Source of the DNA: Tetracentron sinense
Taxonomy: Eukaryota > Streptophyta > Magnoliopsida > Trochodendrales > Trochodendraceae
Direction of reading: 5' to 3'
Assembly (NCBI GenBank): GCA_015143295.1
Contig: CM026557.1
Coordinates: 22,415,760-22,479,759, forward strand
DNA: 64,000 bases
Made by a program: the position numbers and the translations under genes. The notes under the pieces are model-generated. The model ran no database searches, had not been told where the DNA came from, and was given only the letters and a program-made list of their open reading frames with translations. This document shows, one piece after another, positions 45,810 through 56,059 of the stretch (position 1 is the first letter of the stretch; each line of letters begins with the position of its first letter).

Positions 45810-46559
45810 CAAATCAGGCAGAGAGAGAGGAGACCTGTTGGAGGGAAACCTCAACAGAGAGAAAGAGATTTAAAGAGCATAGAAAGGGAAGGAGAGACAG
45901 GGCGGAGAGAGTAGATCGAGAGAGAGAGAGAACCAGGGAGAGACAGAGAGAGCAGGCAGAGAGGGGAGTGGCCGAAGAACGAGTTGGAGGTGACTGGTAA
46001 AGACGACGGGAGAGAGCAGGCAGAGAGGGGAGAGAGAAACGGTAGTAGAGAGGGAGAGAGAGAGAGATGACAGACTGAGAGAGCTCGAGAGAGAGAGAGT
46101 TACTGGAGAGAGAGATGTCGGCGATGGAGAGGGGATGGCGACGGCAACGGCGATGGAGATGCGACGACCATGGAGAGGCGATCGCCAGCCAGAGGGAAAA
46201 AGGGGCGGGATGAAATGATGGCGAAGAGGCTCGGAGTACTATTCATTAAACAAATTTTTAGCCACAGTATTCTTTCCGTGGGTAATAAATTTTGTAGATA
46301 TTAGCCACGATAATAATACCGTGGCTAATAAAATAAACATTAGTAAGTTTTCCATCGATACCTATTAAAATTATTAGGGACGGTAAATAAACCATGGCTA
46401 TGTATTAGTAAAATAATTTTTTATGGATACGGTACAATAATTATTAAAAACAACTGATATATAGCAACGGAACAAAAACCATGGGAAAAGGTCATTTTAT
46501 TGACAAAATCTATTACAGTGGCTATTTTTCCGTGGGTAATATCTTGATTTCTTGTAGTG
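45810..46559. mobile_element. CACTA-type DNA element, one end
   Basis: The right boundary in complement reads CACTACAAGAAATCAAGATA, the classic CACTA terminus. It is preceded by sub-terminal repeats of the form CCGTGG(G/C)TAAT.., GCCACGG and ATTAGCCAC (46250-46550). The AG-rich block 45810-46150 (long GAGAGA stretches) is probably internal or flanking. I could not find the matching left terminus, so the element is partial or its end has diverged. Confidence 0.6.
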
Positions 46560-46839
46560 CTAATTTCTAATGTGGCATACTGAACGTGCTTCTACAACTA
46601 CTATGCTGCAAAGATTAATTTAATGGATGCTAATTTACTCCTTAATCTACAACATAGATTAATTTAACCTAACTTGAAATAGTTAAACAAAACCTAAGTT
46701 GATTTAATGGATGCTAACATTATCCAATAGATCTTGAGAAAAAGAAAACTAAGCCTGCTACTTGCTCGAAAGTGGCAGAGGCAATCGCCGTGGTCGTGGC
46801 TGTGACTGAAGCTCCGTTGGTGGCGACAGAGCAAAGGGT

Positions 46840-47455
46840 GAAGAGAACTTGGAGAGAGAGAGAGAGATAAGCGAGAGCTTGAGAGAGGGGGCATTCTCCT
46901 ATTGCCGCAAACCCCAAAAGAAGAATGGAGAGAGAGATTGCATAGAGAGAGAGACTGCGAGAGAGAGGTGGTTACTGGAGCAGTACAGGAAGCGGCCGGA
47001 ACAGGAGCAAGAACTTATCAGAGTGGGTGGCCAGAGAAGGACGTCGGAACAAAAGGCCGGAGAAGGAGAGCAACAGGAGAGGAAGAGAGGAAAACTGGAG
47101 GGAAAGAAGAAAAGAAGAGGAAAAGATCGGGGCCCTAAATCCCCAAATATAGGACCTTTAGTGGTGGTTTTAAAAAACCACCGCTAAAGACCCTTAAAAA
47201 CAGCCATAATTGGCTTGGCATGAATTGGTTTCCATGGCAGTTTACAATAACCCGCCTTTGATACTCGTTTCCCACCATGGAATTAGTGGCGGTTTTTTAA
47301 AAATCGCCGTTCAAACATTTCAAATAGAGGTGGTTTTATAAAGCACTGCCTCTGTAAATGGTTCCCGCCAGGTTGTTTGTGGCGCTTTATAAAAATCATC
47401 GCAATATACAGGATTCAGAGGCGGTTTCCTTGAACTGTCGCTAAAAGTCCTAATT
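46840..47455. mobile_element. Probable second CACTA-like sub-terminal array
   Basis: 47155-47450 contains repeated GGTGGTTTTAAAAAACCACC, GGCGGTTTTTTAAAAATCGCC (two words GGCGGTTTTTT and AAAAATCGCC) and GAGGCGGTTTCC...GTCGCTAAAAG, a pattern of short inverted GGCGGTTT words seen in CACTA sub-termini. 46840-47120 is AG-rich, as in the neighbouring element. No clean terminus. Confidence 0.45.
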
Positions 47456-47649
47456 TATGTACTAAACACTTCGAGCTGCTCCACTTACAGATCTCTTAGA
47501 GAAGGACCAAGCATGGGTTTGACATTTTTTTTGTCTTTCTTTGAACCCTCCACTTCCTCACCCGTCTATTTGTGGTTAGTAAGGTGGAGTGGAAATCCTC
47601 AAAACATCAATGGGGATTGAGTAGTAATTAGCGGATCACGTGTGCAATC

Positions 47650-47800
47650 TAGTGGACCACCGTGTCCACGTGTCCCTTTTAACTCTTTTTAATTATTTTT
47701 GAACTTAATTAAATTAAGATTAAGATTTATTCATATTTTTTAAAAATCAAGGTTGGATAGATGAATATCAGGGTTGAGTAAATCTTAACCACAATACGTG
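47650..47800. repeat. Member of the dispersed fold-back MITE family
   Basis: Shares CACGTGTCCCTTTTAACTC, TTAAATTAAGATTAAGATTT and GGGTTGAGTAAATCTTAACCAC words with 54432-54655. Confidence 0.4.
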
Positions 47801-47819
47801 AATGTTAAAAAAGAGGCAT

Positions 47820-47995
47820 GGAACAATGAGGACCGACAAAATGCATGGTCCCGAACGAATGAGGACCGACAAAATGCGTGGTCCCGTAAAAAAGTTTCCA
47901 TGGACTTGGAATCCTCTACGATTGGAGTCTGTGGTCCTGTAAAACAGTTTCCATGGACTTGGAATCCTCTACGATTGGAGTCTGGTTACAACACA
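47820..47995. repeat. Two adjacent tandem duplications
   Basis: GAGGACCGACAAAATGC.TGG is repeated with a 33-bp period (47828, 47861). GTTTCCATGGACTTGGAATC with CTCTACGATTGGAGTCTG is repeated with a 53-bp period (47894, 47947). The open frame over them (47798-48055) shows no protein family. Confidence 0.85.
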
Positions 47996-48798
47996 AAAGC
48001 CTTTTTAAGTGCTCTTTCAAAAGTATGTTCCCTGAACTTAGTTAAGGGAACATGAGTTTTGAGAAAAACAAACAAGAGCATCCGAATCCTGTATCAAATA
48101 GGAAATAATTAAAAAAAATGTGGAAGACAACCTCTAGTAGTAGAATTTCTAAGAAGCCTAATGTAGTTGAAAAAAAATAAGGAAAATAAGTGACCATAAT
48201 TCTTTGTAACCGAAATGTGAATTTGCTCCATAAGAAACCAACATTTTTATCTTCATTAATATTGAGTTATAATTGTTTGCCATCCTATTTAGAGAAGAAG
48301 GGGTTAAGGCTTGGGTGCACTTTGAAAAAAGAACTCTCAAGATAAAACAAATGTTTATTTTTATTTTTGGTGCATAGGAAGAAAATTAAGGTGTTTTATC
48401 ACCCAATTGTTTGTAATGAAAATACCTGATCATCTCTAGTAGGCACCAAAGAGAACATCTTTGGCATTGTTGCACAACTCAAATGTCTCTTTTTAATTAT
48501 AGTTAAGAAACTTTAACTCGTACGATTATACTTCTAATCTTATTATTTTCCATAAAAAAATCAAAAAATAATAAGTAAAAGCTAGTATCACTCTAATGAA
48601 AAATTATATGTATACTTTGTAGTGTATAAAAGGTAGCACCAATTGCATCAGCCATTAATCACATGTTAAAGGATTTTGCATTAGACTATTCGACTTGTTT
48701 ATATATACAAAGAATAAATCAAACTACAAATCTTCTTCTTATTTTAAGTGCCTCGTCTCAACAACAAGAATCTCATTCCACCATTATAGTCTAGTGAA
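47996..48798. other. AT-rich intergenic DNA, no gene seen
   Basis: No coding motif and no repeat partner found. Confidence 0.35.
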
Positions 48799-48974
48799 CC
48801 TATGTATACTAACTCCCCGCACACCTCTTGCGCCAGTGGTGGTGGGGTGTGGCCTCTCTATTGAGGAAGATAGGGGATCTAATCCCCAGGTATGAGTTGC
48901 AAGAGCTCCAATTCCCAAGCTAACTACTAATGTAGATAAATGATATCCACAACAAAAAAACCTATGAATACTAA
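48799..48974 (+). mobile_element. SINE with 14-bp target-site duplication
   Basis: CCTATGTATACTAA (48799-48812) and CCTATGAATACTAA (48961-48974) differ at one position. The 148-bp body (48813-48960) has a B-box-like GGATCTAATCC (48875-48885), an A-box-like TGGCCTCTCTATTG about 25 bp upstream, and an A-rich tail ACAACAAAAAAA directly before the second repeat. Different from the SINEs at 20019 and 43628. Confidence 0.82.
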
Positions 48975-49035
48975 TGTAAACTCGAAATAATAAATTATGG
49001 ATAGATCATATGATTTTTTTTTTGTTGATAATGAG

Positions 49036-49075
49036 AATAGTAAGGGGTGTCAATGGGCCAGACTGGCCTGGTGCA
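49036..49075. repeat. Fragment of a TAGGGGTGTCAATGGGCC hAT MITE
   Basis: The first 40 bases or so (AAGGGGTGTCAATGGGCCAG, ACTGGCCTGGTG) match 49822 onward exactly and then stop. Either a truncated copy or a partial duplication within 800 bp. Confidence 0.6.
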
Positions 49076-49256
49076 CCATTATCGGCACTTTGTAAGTTTT
49101 GTCAATGGAATGCATTTTCTTTTCAGAATGAAATGTATCAATGCTTTTCATCTATTGGGTTGTAACTCCCATAAGACCTTAAATGAAACAAAATGAATTA
49201 TTTTGGAAACTTATAAAAATAGTAAGACTTGAAATCTCATGATTGTAATAATTAAT

Positions 49257-49410
49257 AGAGGCGTGCTAGCCCTACTCTCAGTCAAACTCTACTCTCAGCC
49301 TTCACCACCTACCTGTCCATTATCAAATCAGTTATGGTGGTTAAAGCACTGTCTCTCATAAGAATGGACAAGTAGTTGGTGGAGGCTGAGAGTAGGGCTA
49401 GCATTCCTCT
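49257..49410. mobile_element. Short fold-back MITE with target-site duplication
   Basis: 154 bp. The left end is AGAGGCGTGCTAGCCCTACT and the right end in complement is AGAGGAATGCTAGCCCTACT. Pairing continues (CTCTCAGCC.CCACC, ACTTGTCCATT). Flanked by a perfect AATTAAT (49250-49256 and 49411-49417; an eighth base also agrees if the end is shifted by one). Confidence 0.85.
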
Positions 49411-49417
49411 AATTAAT

Positions 49418-50276
49418 ATTGTTAAAACCCTTGTGAAAGTAACTCAATTTTCCTATCAACTACAATGACAAAGTTTAACCTGTCAAACTTTATAAGCCTT
49501 AGCAACAAAAAAAAAATGGACCTTATAGAAATTGCCAAGCAAATACAAGAGAGTCGCGGGGTGGTCCAATTAGTTGGGCCACCATGACTGAAAATTGCAG
49601 TTCCAAAAGGTGAACTAAAAATTCTCGTTACCCTTGGTGCCATATGCGACCCACTATATTCCCAGTCCATCCCCAAAACATGCACTTGCTTGGTTTATAG
49701 ACTATAGTTTGGGGGTGCAAATAGACTGGGCTTATGCTTGCATGTTGTGATTTTTTAATAAGCCCAACCTAAGTTCAGGTTGTTTACTAGAGATTTTTGT
49801 GGCCTAAATTTGACTCTCTAATTATAATTAGGGGTGTCAATGGGCCAGACTGGCCTGGTGGCCCAATCCGATCGAGATCTAGCCCAAATTAAGCTCTATC
49901 GTTAAGCCCATGAGACTATGACCTAACTTTCAATTATGAGCCCATATTTTTTGGGCCGGATAGGGCTTCTGGGCTTAGTATATTATAGAAGCCCGCCCAG
50001 ATCGAAGTACTATGTAATATAGTATATTATATAATAATATATAGTTATTATTTAATTGACTATGTTGACTTACTTAAATACCCCTTCAATCCAAACGTTC
50101 AATAGTTTGATTGGAGGGCATTTAAATAAAGAGTTGAGATCATATGATTGAACTCGGCCAACAAGTCAACATGTGTCCCTTTGATCCCTATTAATTGTGG
50201 TTAAGATTTACTAATTTTACTGGAAGATATCATTTACCTAACTTAGTATAGTACATGATTAGTGGTTAATATTAGG
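49418..50276. other. Repeat-bearing spacer
   Basis: 49540-49690 (GTCGCGGGGTGGTCC, GGGCCACCATGACTG) is GC-richer and SINE-like in composition, but has no clear B box. 49822-49990 is a TAGGGGTGTCAATGGGCC hAT MITE whose right end I cannot find. 50125-50235 shares words with the dispersed fold-back family. Confidence 0.4.
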
Positions 50277-52837
50277 TGTCGCGACCCAAAATACCCCATA
50301 GAAGATAGGAGACCGTTTGACACGTGACCGAAATCATATCATACCATCCTGTGCAATACACAAGACATACAAATGACGGAAGCATAAAATTTCTAAAACA
50401 TAACCTGAATATACTCCAAGTATGAACCAACAGAGTTTTACAAAAACATACTAAATGTAAAGTGGACATTCCCCACTTCAAAATACATAAATCACTCCCT
50501 CACACGCTCACCAGCAATCCAAATAGGGCCACCTATCTAATGCTCTATCCTCGAGCGGGTGATCCATGATAGGCTTCGGCTCGTAGGACTCCTCCTCGAC
50601 CCAAGGCTCAGGAGCATGCACCTCATCGAGACTCGCCAATGATAACAAATTGGCTAAGTTTGGAATACTCAGCGTATACAAATCACTAGATCATATGTCA
50701 TAATTTCACATGCTTCACATAGCCAATTCATAGAATACACAATGGTGTAAACGAGCCGAGCTGGGCACTGCTCGGGCTCGGCTCGATAATTTTTTCTTAA
50801 AAATTATATTGATAAGCACTAAATTCAAAAAAAAAAAATTCAGGGCTTTTTTTTTTGGGGATGTCATGTTACTCACGTGAAAGTTTGAGTGAAAACTTAA
50901 AAGGAAATAATATGTTAATGTATACTAAATATATTTTACCCAAAAAAAGGTATACTAAATATATAATATAAATTTAACTTTTAAATGGTATTATTATAAA
51001 ATTAATCGAGTCGAGCCGAGCTAAGCCACCTATTGTTCAGGCTCGACTCGTTTATTTTTCGAGCTCACTTTTAAGGCTTGGCTCAGCTTGGCTCAACGAG
51101 CCCAAAGTAAAAGCTCAAGCTCGGTTTATTTTGAGTCGAGCCGAGCTGGCTTGGCTCATTGACACCACTGATACACATGCACTAAAACACATAAGGAAAC
51201 CTCTTTGCATATACACATGTGCAATACTGTAGAACACATACACTTATCTTTCAAAATCATATTCTTCTTTTATTTTCTTTTATCTCTTTTACTTTGCACA
51301 TGGAACATTTACTTGCTTTACACATGACTTTTATGGGAGAGTACACATGACTTGACTAAAGCTCTACCTAGAGTGGTAGAAGTCCATTAACATTCACATA
51401 CACATAGAGCATGCCTAATGCTCTACCTAGAGTGATAGAAGTCCATTAGCATCTTCATCCACCTCCCCGTGGATATATTTGCAAATATTTTACCCGGAAC
51501 AAATGTCAAATGTTCTAACTAGAGTGGTAGAAGTTCATTTGCACCCTTCTAACACACATAGCTTCATTTGGGACCAGATGACTAATGCTCTACGTAGGTT
51601 GGTAGAAGTCCACTAGCATCCTCCCGATATATCTTACTTTGTTCATCATCTTTTACCTTACTTATCCGATACACACATACACATAAAAACCCGATCATGC
51701 ACTACAAGTGTCATATACAATTGTGAGTGAATAAGGTAAACACACAACATATGGCATATGCTCTTCAATTTCATTCAAACCTATCACATGACATATACAT
51801 AAACTAATACTCATGGTTTCATCAAAAACACTCTTTCATCATTTGTTTTAAACATAACATCAATATAAGGAAGACTAAGAGGATTTCCTACTTTCTTTTC
51901 ATTTCAAAGCATATGGTTCGTCATAGTTTTTCAATAGAAAATATAACGAATCACATAGTAAAGTGTATCTACAATTTTTCATCACAGCACATGATTTTCA
52001 TCTTCAATTTCATCCATAACATGTTTTTCATCTCTAGGTTTAAGAATAGGATCATGAAAAGAGTATATAGTAGAGAGTATCTACCTTTGAAGGATAGTTT
52101 CTCTACGATCGAGCGCTTTAGAAAACACTGAAGTAGCAAGAAGGACTCCTTGATCCAAAACACCAACTCAAGAACAACTCACAAAAACCCTCTCTTTTCT
52201 CTCTCTCTTTCTTTCTTCATTTTCTCTTAAAATTTTACTAAGAGCTTGTGTGAAGCTCACACCCCACGAAATTGGGTTTATATAGCCCCTTTGGGGTTTG
52301 GTGAAACACCCAAAAGACCCCCAAAATATCCTATAAAACAATAGTAGGTCGGCCAGACAAAATGACTTGAAAAACCCACAGTCAGTCGACCAGCTAGGAG
52401 GGGCGGTCAACCGGCCATGTGTAAACCCCCTAAAATCCCCTTTTTGGAGACAATCGGTCAACTGGCTATGAGGGATGGTCGACCGACCTTCTCAAAAACC
52501 CTATTGTAGCCCTGTTTTTTGGCCTTTATCATACAGGCGGTCGACCGGCTGGCTAGGAGGCGGTCGACCGGTCTCTGTGTATTTTGCCAGTTTCTCCCGT
52601 TTTTCCCATTTTTTTCGGTTTTCACTCTTGTTCCTTCAAGCTTAGAGTGATTTTACTCTTTTACCCTGACTTTTAGCACACACATAATACGCACACCAAA
52701 TATAGAACCTTCCCATATCATTTAACCATGCCAATCACATTCAAGGCATTTAGGCCTTTAAAACACTATTTACAGACACTATTCACACACTATTCGTAGT
52801 ACTATCCGGCTATGAAAATGAGACTCGGGGTTCTACA
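50277..52837 (-). repeat. Tekay-group LTR, 2.56 kb
   Basis: TGTCGCGACCCAAAATACCC...CGGGGTTCTACA on the plus strand, bounded at 52838 by the complement of the purine tract. A TATA box reads CTATATAAACCC on the minus strand (52278-52285). Upstream of it lie repeated GGTCGACCGG palindromes (52385-52570). A tandem series of AGAGTGGTAGAAGTCCATTAGCA-like units (GCTCTACCTAGAGTG, GTAGAAGTCCA) occupies 51355-51620. Interrupted by a hAT MITE at 50742-51169. Confidence 0.8.
50742..51169. mobile_element. hAT-type MITE inside the Tekay LTR
   Basis: 428 bp. The left end is ATGGTGTAAACGAGCCGAGC and the right end in complement is AGTGGTGTCAATGAGCCAAG. Flanks AATACACA (50734-50741) and GATACACA (51170-51177) form an 8-bp duplication with one mismatch. 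The sub-termini repeat GGCTCGGCTCG and GAGCCGAGC. Confidence 0.87.
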
Positions 52838-53755
52838 TCATTCCCCTCTTATAAGAATTTCATCCCCGAAATTAGAATAATACAAGAGGGTACAAAAAAA
52901 CAAAAATACATTAAAACCAAAAAGGAAAACTATACAAACAATTAAGGTTACTTTTCCCTCACTTCAGCTTCACGCTCCATGTAGTCTCTTCTACTGAATG
53001 GTGCTGCCATCTCAAGAGGACTAAAGGAATCGTCTTGCTACGCAAGACTTGATCTCTACGATCCAAGATTTGTGCCGGTTGCTCCACTAGAGTGAGATCC
53101 TCTCGAATCTCCACAGGATCCAAATCAATGACATGTGAGGGGTCCGGTACATATTTCCCGAGCATAGAAATATGGAAGACATTGTGGACCGCCACCATAT
53201 ATGTGAGGAGGTAAGGCCACTCTGTATGCGACCTCTCTAACCCGAGTAATAATCTCGAAAGGTCTCACGTACCTTGGGCTAAGCTTTCCTCTCTTACTAA
53301 ATCTCATGATTCCCCAGCTCGGAGAAATCTTCACAAAGACCCGATCCCCAACCTGAAATTCTAAGTCTCTGTGACGAGTGTCTGCATAACACTTCTGTTT
53401 GTCCTGGGCAGTCTTCACATTTTCTAGATGATCTTAACCCTATCAGTGGTCTACTCGATCAACTCAGGACCCAATACTTTCCGCTCACCAACTTCGTCCC
53501 ATTACAGAGGAGCTTGACAACTTCTCCCATACAAGACCTCGAAAGATCCCATATCATTTAACTGTGCCAAATCACATTTAAGGTATTTAGGCCTTTAAAA
53601 CACTATTCACAACACTATTCACCGGCTATGAAAATAAGATCCGGGGTTCTATTGAGAGAAGCGACACCTACCATTGGCAAAAGAGGTGGGGGTGTAAGAT
53701 TCACTAACACTGGTTCAACAATCTTGTAACTAAGAAAAAAAATATTAAAAATTTA

Positions 53756-54810
53756 GGGTGGTGTTAGGTGCACCCCACTTTTATATGACTACACCCCATT
53801 ATTATTATTTTTTTTCTCACATTCAGTTTCCCTACAATTAATAACCGCACCCCACTTTTTTTGGGCGTCGTTTTCTTCTTCCCCTTTCCAGACATCGTTT
53901 ACTTCTTTCTCTATGCCTGTGTTCTTCCACTACCGGATACAGCAGGTACAATTGTAGGATTCAAGTGATGTTCTTTGAAGAGAACCCAAAATCTCTAATA
54001 TTCTTCAATTCTGTGGTTTTGGTTGTGGGTGTACAATAGCAATCAAGATCTGAAATTCTGGTTGTGGGCTTTTGATTAGATTATCTGTGAGACCTAAACA
54101 TGAATCGTAGAAGAGACCATTATCATTGTCTCTCTCATTCAAGCATACAGTCTATTCCTTTGGAAGCATATACAGAATTCTCCTATAGAGGTTTCTTTTG
54201 AGAGTTATTGAGTGCTTATGTAAGCTCAATTTGTTTGATTCTTAAGGAAGGTAAACATACACACCCCACTCGGTACACCTTGGATTGCTTGAATTTTTTT
54301 GGTTAGTCACAAATAACACAAGCACACACATGCCAAAGGCCTCACACATCCACACCCACCCCACCCCATCACGAGATCAAATCACAACCAATTGTGATTG
54401 AACTCAAGTAGTGTTCAATTGCACCCATAGGCCAACACGTGTTCTTTTTAACTCCTATTAATTATGGTTAAAATTTATTAACCCTTGAGTTCAATAATAT
54501 AACCTTGGTTTTTAAAAAAATATTATAACTCTAGTTTAAAAAAATTAACTCTTAAGGTTAATATTTCTTTTTAATAATTAAAGTTGTATTATTGAACCTA
54601 AAGGTTAATGAATCTTAACCACAGTTAATAGGGGTTAAAAGGGCTACGTGTTAGCTTGTGAGTTTGGTTGGGGGTGTAGTCATAAATTTTATAGTTATTT
54701 TTAAAAATTTTTGGGGTGTGCAAGTAATTTTGTGATTTTAATGGTGTGTAACAAGTAATTTTTACTAAGGGGTGCATTCATAAAAAAGTAGGGTGCGTCT
54801 ATCAGCACCC
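53756..54810. mobile_element. DNA element with perfect 8-bp target-site duplication
   Basis: 1055 bp flanked on both sides by AAAATTTA (53748-53755, 54811-54818). The ends are GGGTGGTGTTAGGTGCACCC and, in complement, GGGTGCTGATAGACGCACCC. Both are followed by ACTTTT.TATGA.T.CACCCC. Coding capacity not seen. The 8-bp duplication suggests hAT, but the GGGTG ends are unusual for that superfamily. Contains the fold-back at 54432-54655. Confidence 0.78.
54432..54655. repeat. Long inverted repeat, complete copy of the dispersed fold-back family
   Basis: The left arm (54432-54520: CCAACACGTG, TTTTTAACTCCTATTAATTA, GGTTAAAATTTATTAACC, GAGTTCAATAATATAACC) pairs with the right arm (54570-54655: the complement of CTAACACGT, TTTTAACCCCTATTAACTG, GGTTAAGATTCATTAACC, AGGTTCAATAATACAAC). 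The hairpin arms are about 86 bp. Related sequences occur at 2690-2875, 47650-47800, 50125-50235, 55855-55975 and 60770-60945. Confidence 0.8.
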
Positions 54811-54909
54811 AAAATTTAACCATGAAGTTAAAATTTCTTAACCAAGGTTAAAAGGGCTGTGTGGGTAGCAATTGGACTGGATCAGGAGACAAGATTCTTT
54901 AAGTAAATT

Positions 54910-55373
54910 GGTACTACTACCTTTTTTTTTGGTAAACTCAATCATACCACAAGGCAATGACTGAAGGCAAATATAAGGAAATACTCACACCACTCATGCG
55001 AACACACAAACACACACACACATCACATGCAAACTCACACACACAGACACACCACACACATGCAGCCCATGTAAGCTTCACCCTAGAGCTCCTCAAAACG
55101 GGTACCAACCGTTTGAGGCGCCAAGGAACTTATATGGGACAACATGCTCAGGTAACTGATGTGGGACTTAACACTCACCCTAAAAGCTTCTGGTTTTTTT
55201 TGGTACTCAATCATACCACAAGGCAATGACTGAAGGCAAATACAAGGAAATACTCACACCACCCATGCAAACACACACACACACCACATGCAAACTCACA
55301 CACACATACACACCACACACATGCAGCCCATGTAAGCTTCACCCTAGAGCTCCTCAAAACGGTACTACTACCT
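54910..55373 (-). mobile_element. Dimeric SINE-like retroposon with snRNA-type promoter
   Basis: A perfect 13-bp repeat GGTACTACTACCT lies at 54910-54922 and 55361-55373. Between them are two tandem units (period 269 bp) reading leftward: GTTTTGAGGAGCTC...TGGGCTGCATG, a (GT)n stretch, GGTATGATTGAGT, then an A-run. The final A-run (plus-strand T-run from 54922) directly adjoins the target duplication. The region between the units (55099-55186) carries, on the minus strand, AGTCCCACATCA (55169-55158), close to the plant snRNA USE consensus RTCCCACATCG, and ATATAAG (55135-55129), separated by 22 bases. No tRNA-type A/B boxes seen. Confidence 0.7.
55129..55169 (-). promoter_or_regulatory. USE plus TATA, Pol III snRNA-like spacing
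   Basis: Minus strand: AGTCCCACATCA, 22 bases, ATATAAG. In plants the USE-to-TATA distance is about 23-26 bp in Pol III snRNA genes such as U6 and about ten more in Pol II snRNA genes. The expected start, some 25-30 bases on, falls at about 55100, where the GTTTTGAGGAGC unit begins. Activity is inferred only. Confidence 0.5.
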
Positions 55374-56059
55374 ATTAAACCCATGAAAAACCTTAACAAT
55401 GAAGAACCCTCTCTCTTCATCTGTTCTTCTTCTCTGCAACAAATTTTTTTTTTTTTGCTGATATAAACTCGGAAGGAACAGTGATTTGATCTAGTCAGGG
55501 AGTTTAGGACCTTCGTCAACTGCTCTCCACCCGTCGGAAACACAACACAGTGACCGCAAATAACAGCTCCTCGGACGGTCCTTTTTTGGGTATTGCTTGC
55601 TTAATATATATATATTTCTTCATATCATCTTGCTTTAGTTTTGAGTCTTGAAAACCTTGAATCACTACACCAACTGAAACCCCCTTGATTATTTTTTTTT
55701 GGAAGAAACCCTTGATATACTTCAATTACAGGGATTGATATAGAGCCATAAAAGATGGTTTCTACCTATAAGATTTTTATTCTTAGAACCCTCATTTTTC
55801 TCCAGAGTGACCCATTTAATTGGAGTTGGGATCATATTCACTCACAATTTAACTCCCTCCAAGTTCAGTCGCACACATAGGTCAACACGTGACCCTTTTA
55901 ATCATCATTAACTATGGTTAAAATTCACTAATCCTTATGGTTTAACAATTTAACCGTACTTTTAGAAAAAAAATTATTCATGAGCCACCTGAGCTGTTCC
56001 CTCATTTTGTTATCCATGAATAAAAGACTTTATTTTGTTTTCTGTCTTGTACTCCTTTT
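55374..56059. other. AT-rich spacer
   Basis: 55855-55975 is a partial member of the dispersed fold-back family (ACACGTGACCCTTTTAATC, ATTAACTATGGTTAAAATTC). No gene otherwise. Confidence 0.45.

Larger units (their letters stand above)
50277..53651 (-). mobile_element. Ty3 chromovirus, Tekay group, reduced
   Basis: Fossil reading leftward. Parts: an LTR copy at the high end, partial, about 53549-53651 (GGGGTTCTA end); the C-terminal integrase region at about 53418-52959 (GDRVFVKISP, KLSPRYVRPFEI, VHNVFHISMLGKYVPDPSHV, REDLTLVEQPAQILDR, typical of Tekay/Del); a purine tract (minus strand of 52841-52860, AAGAGGGGAATGA); and the 3' LTR 50277-52837. Most of the internal coding region is not represented and the element is clearly broken. 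Confidence 0.8.

Noticed and set aside
47798-48055. 85-codon frame with internal peptide repeats
   Set aside because: Repeats reflect two tandem DNA duplications, one with a period (53 bp) that is not a multiple of three; no family signal.
53646-53660. Target-site duplication for the Tekay element (TTAGG at the low end, TTGAG at the high end)
   Set aside because: Only three of five positions agree and the high LTR end is not clean, so I did not call it.
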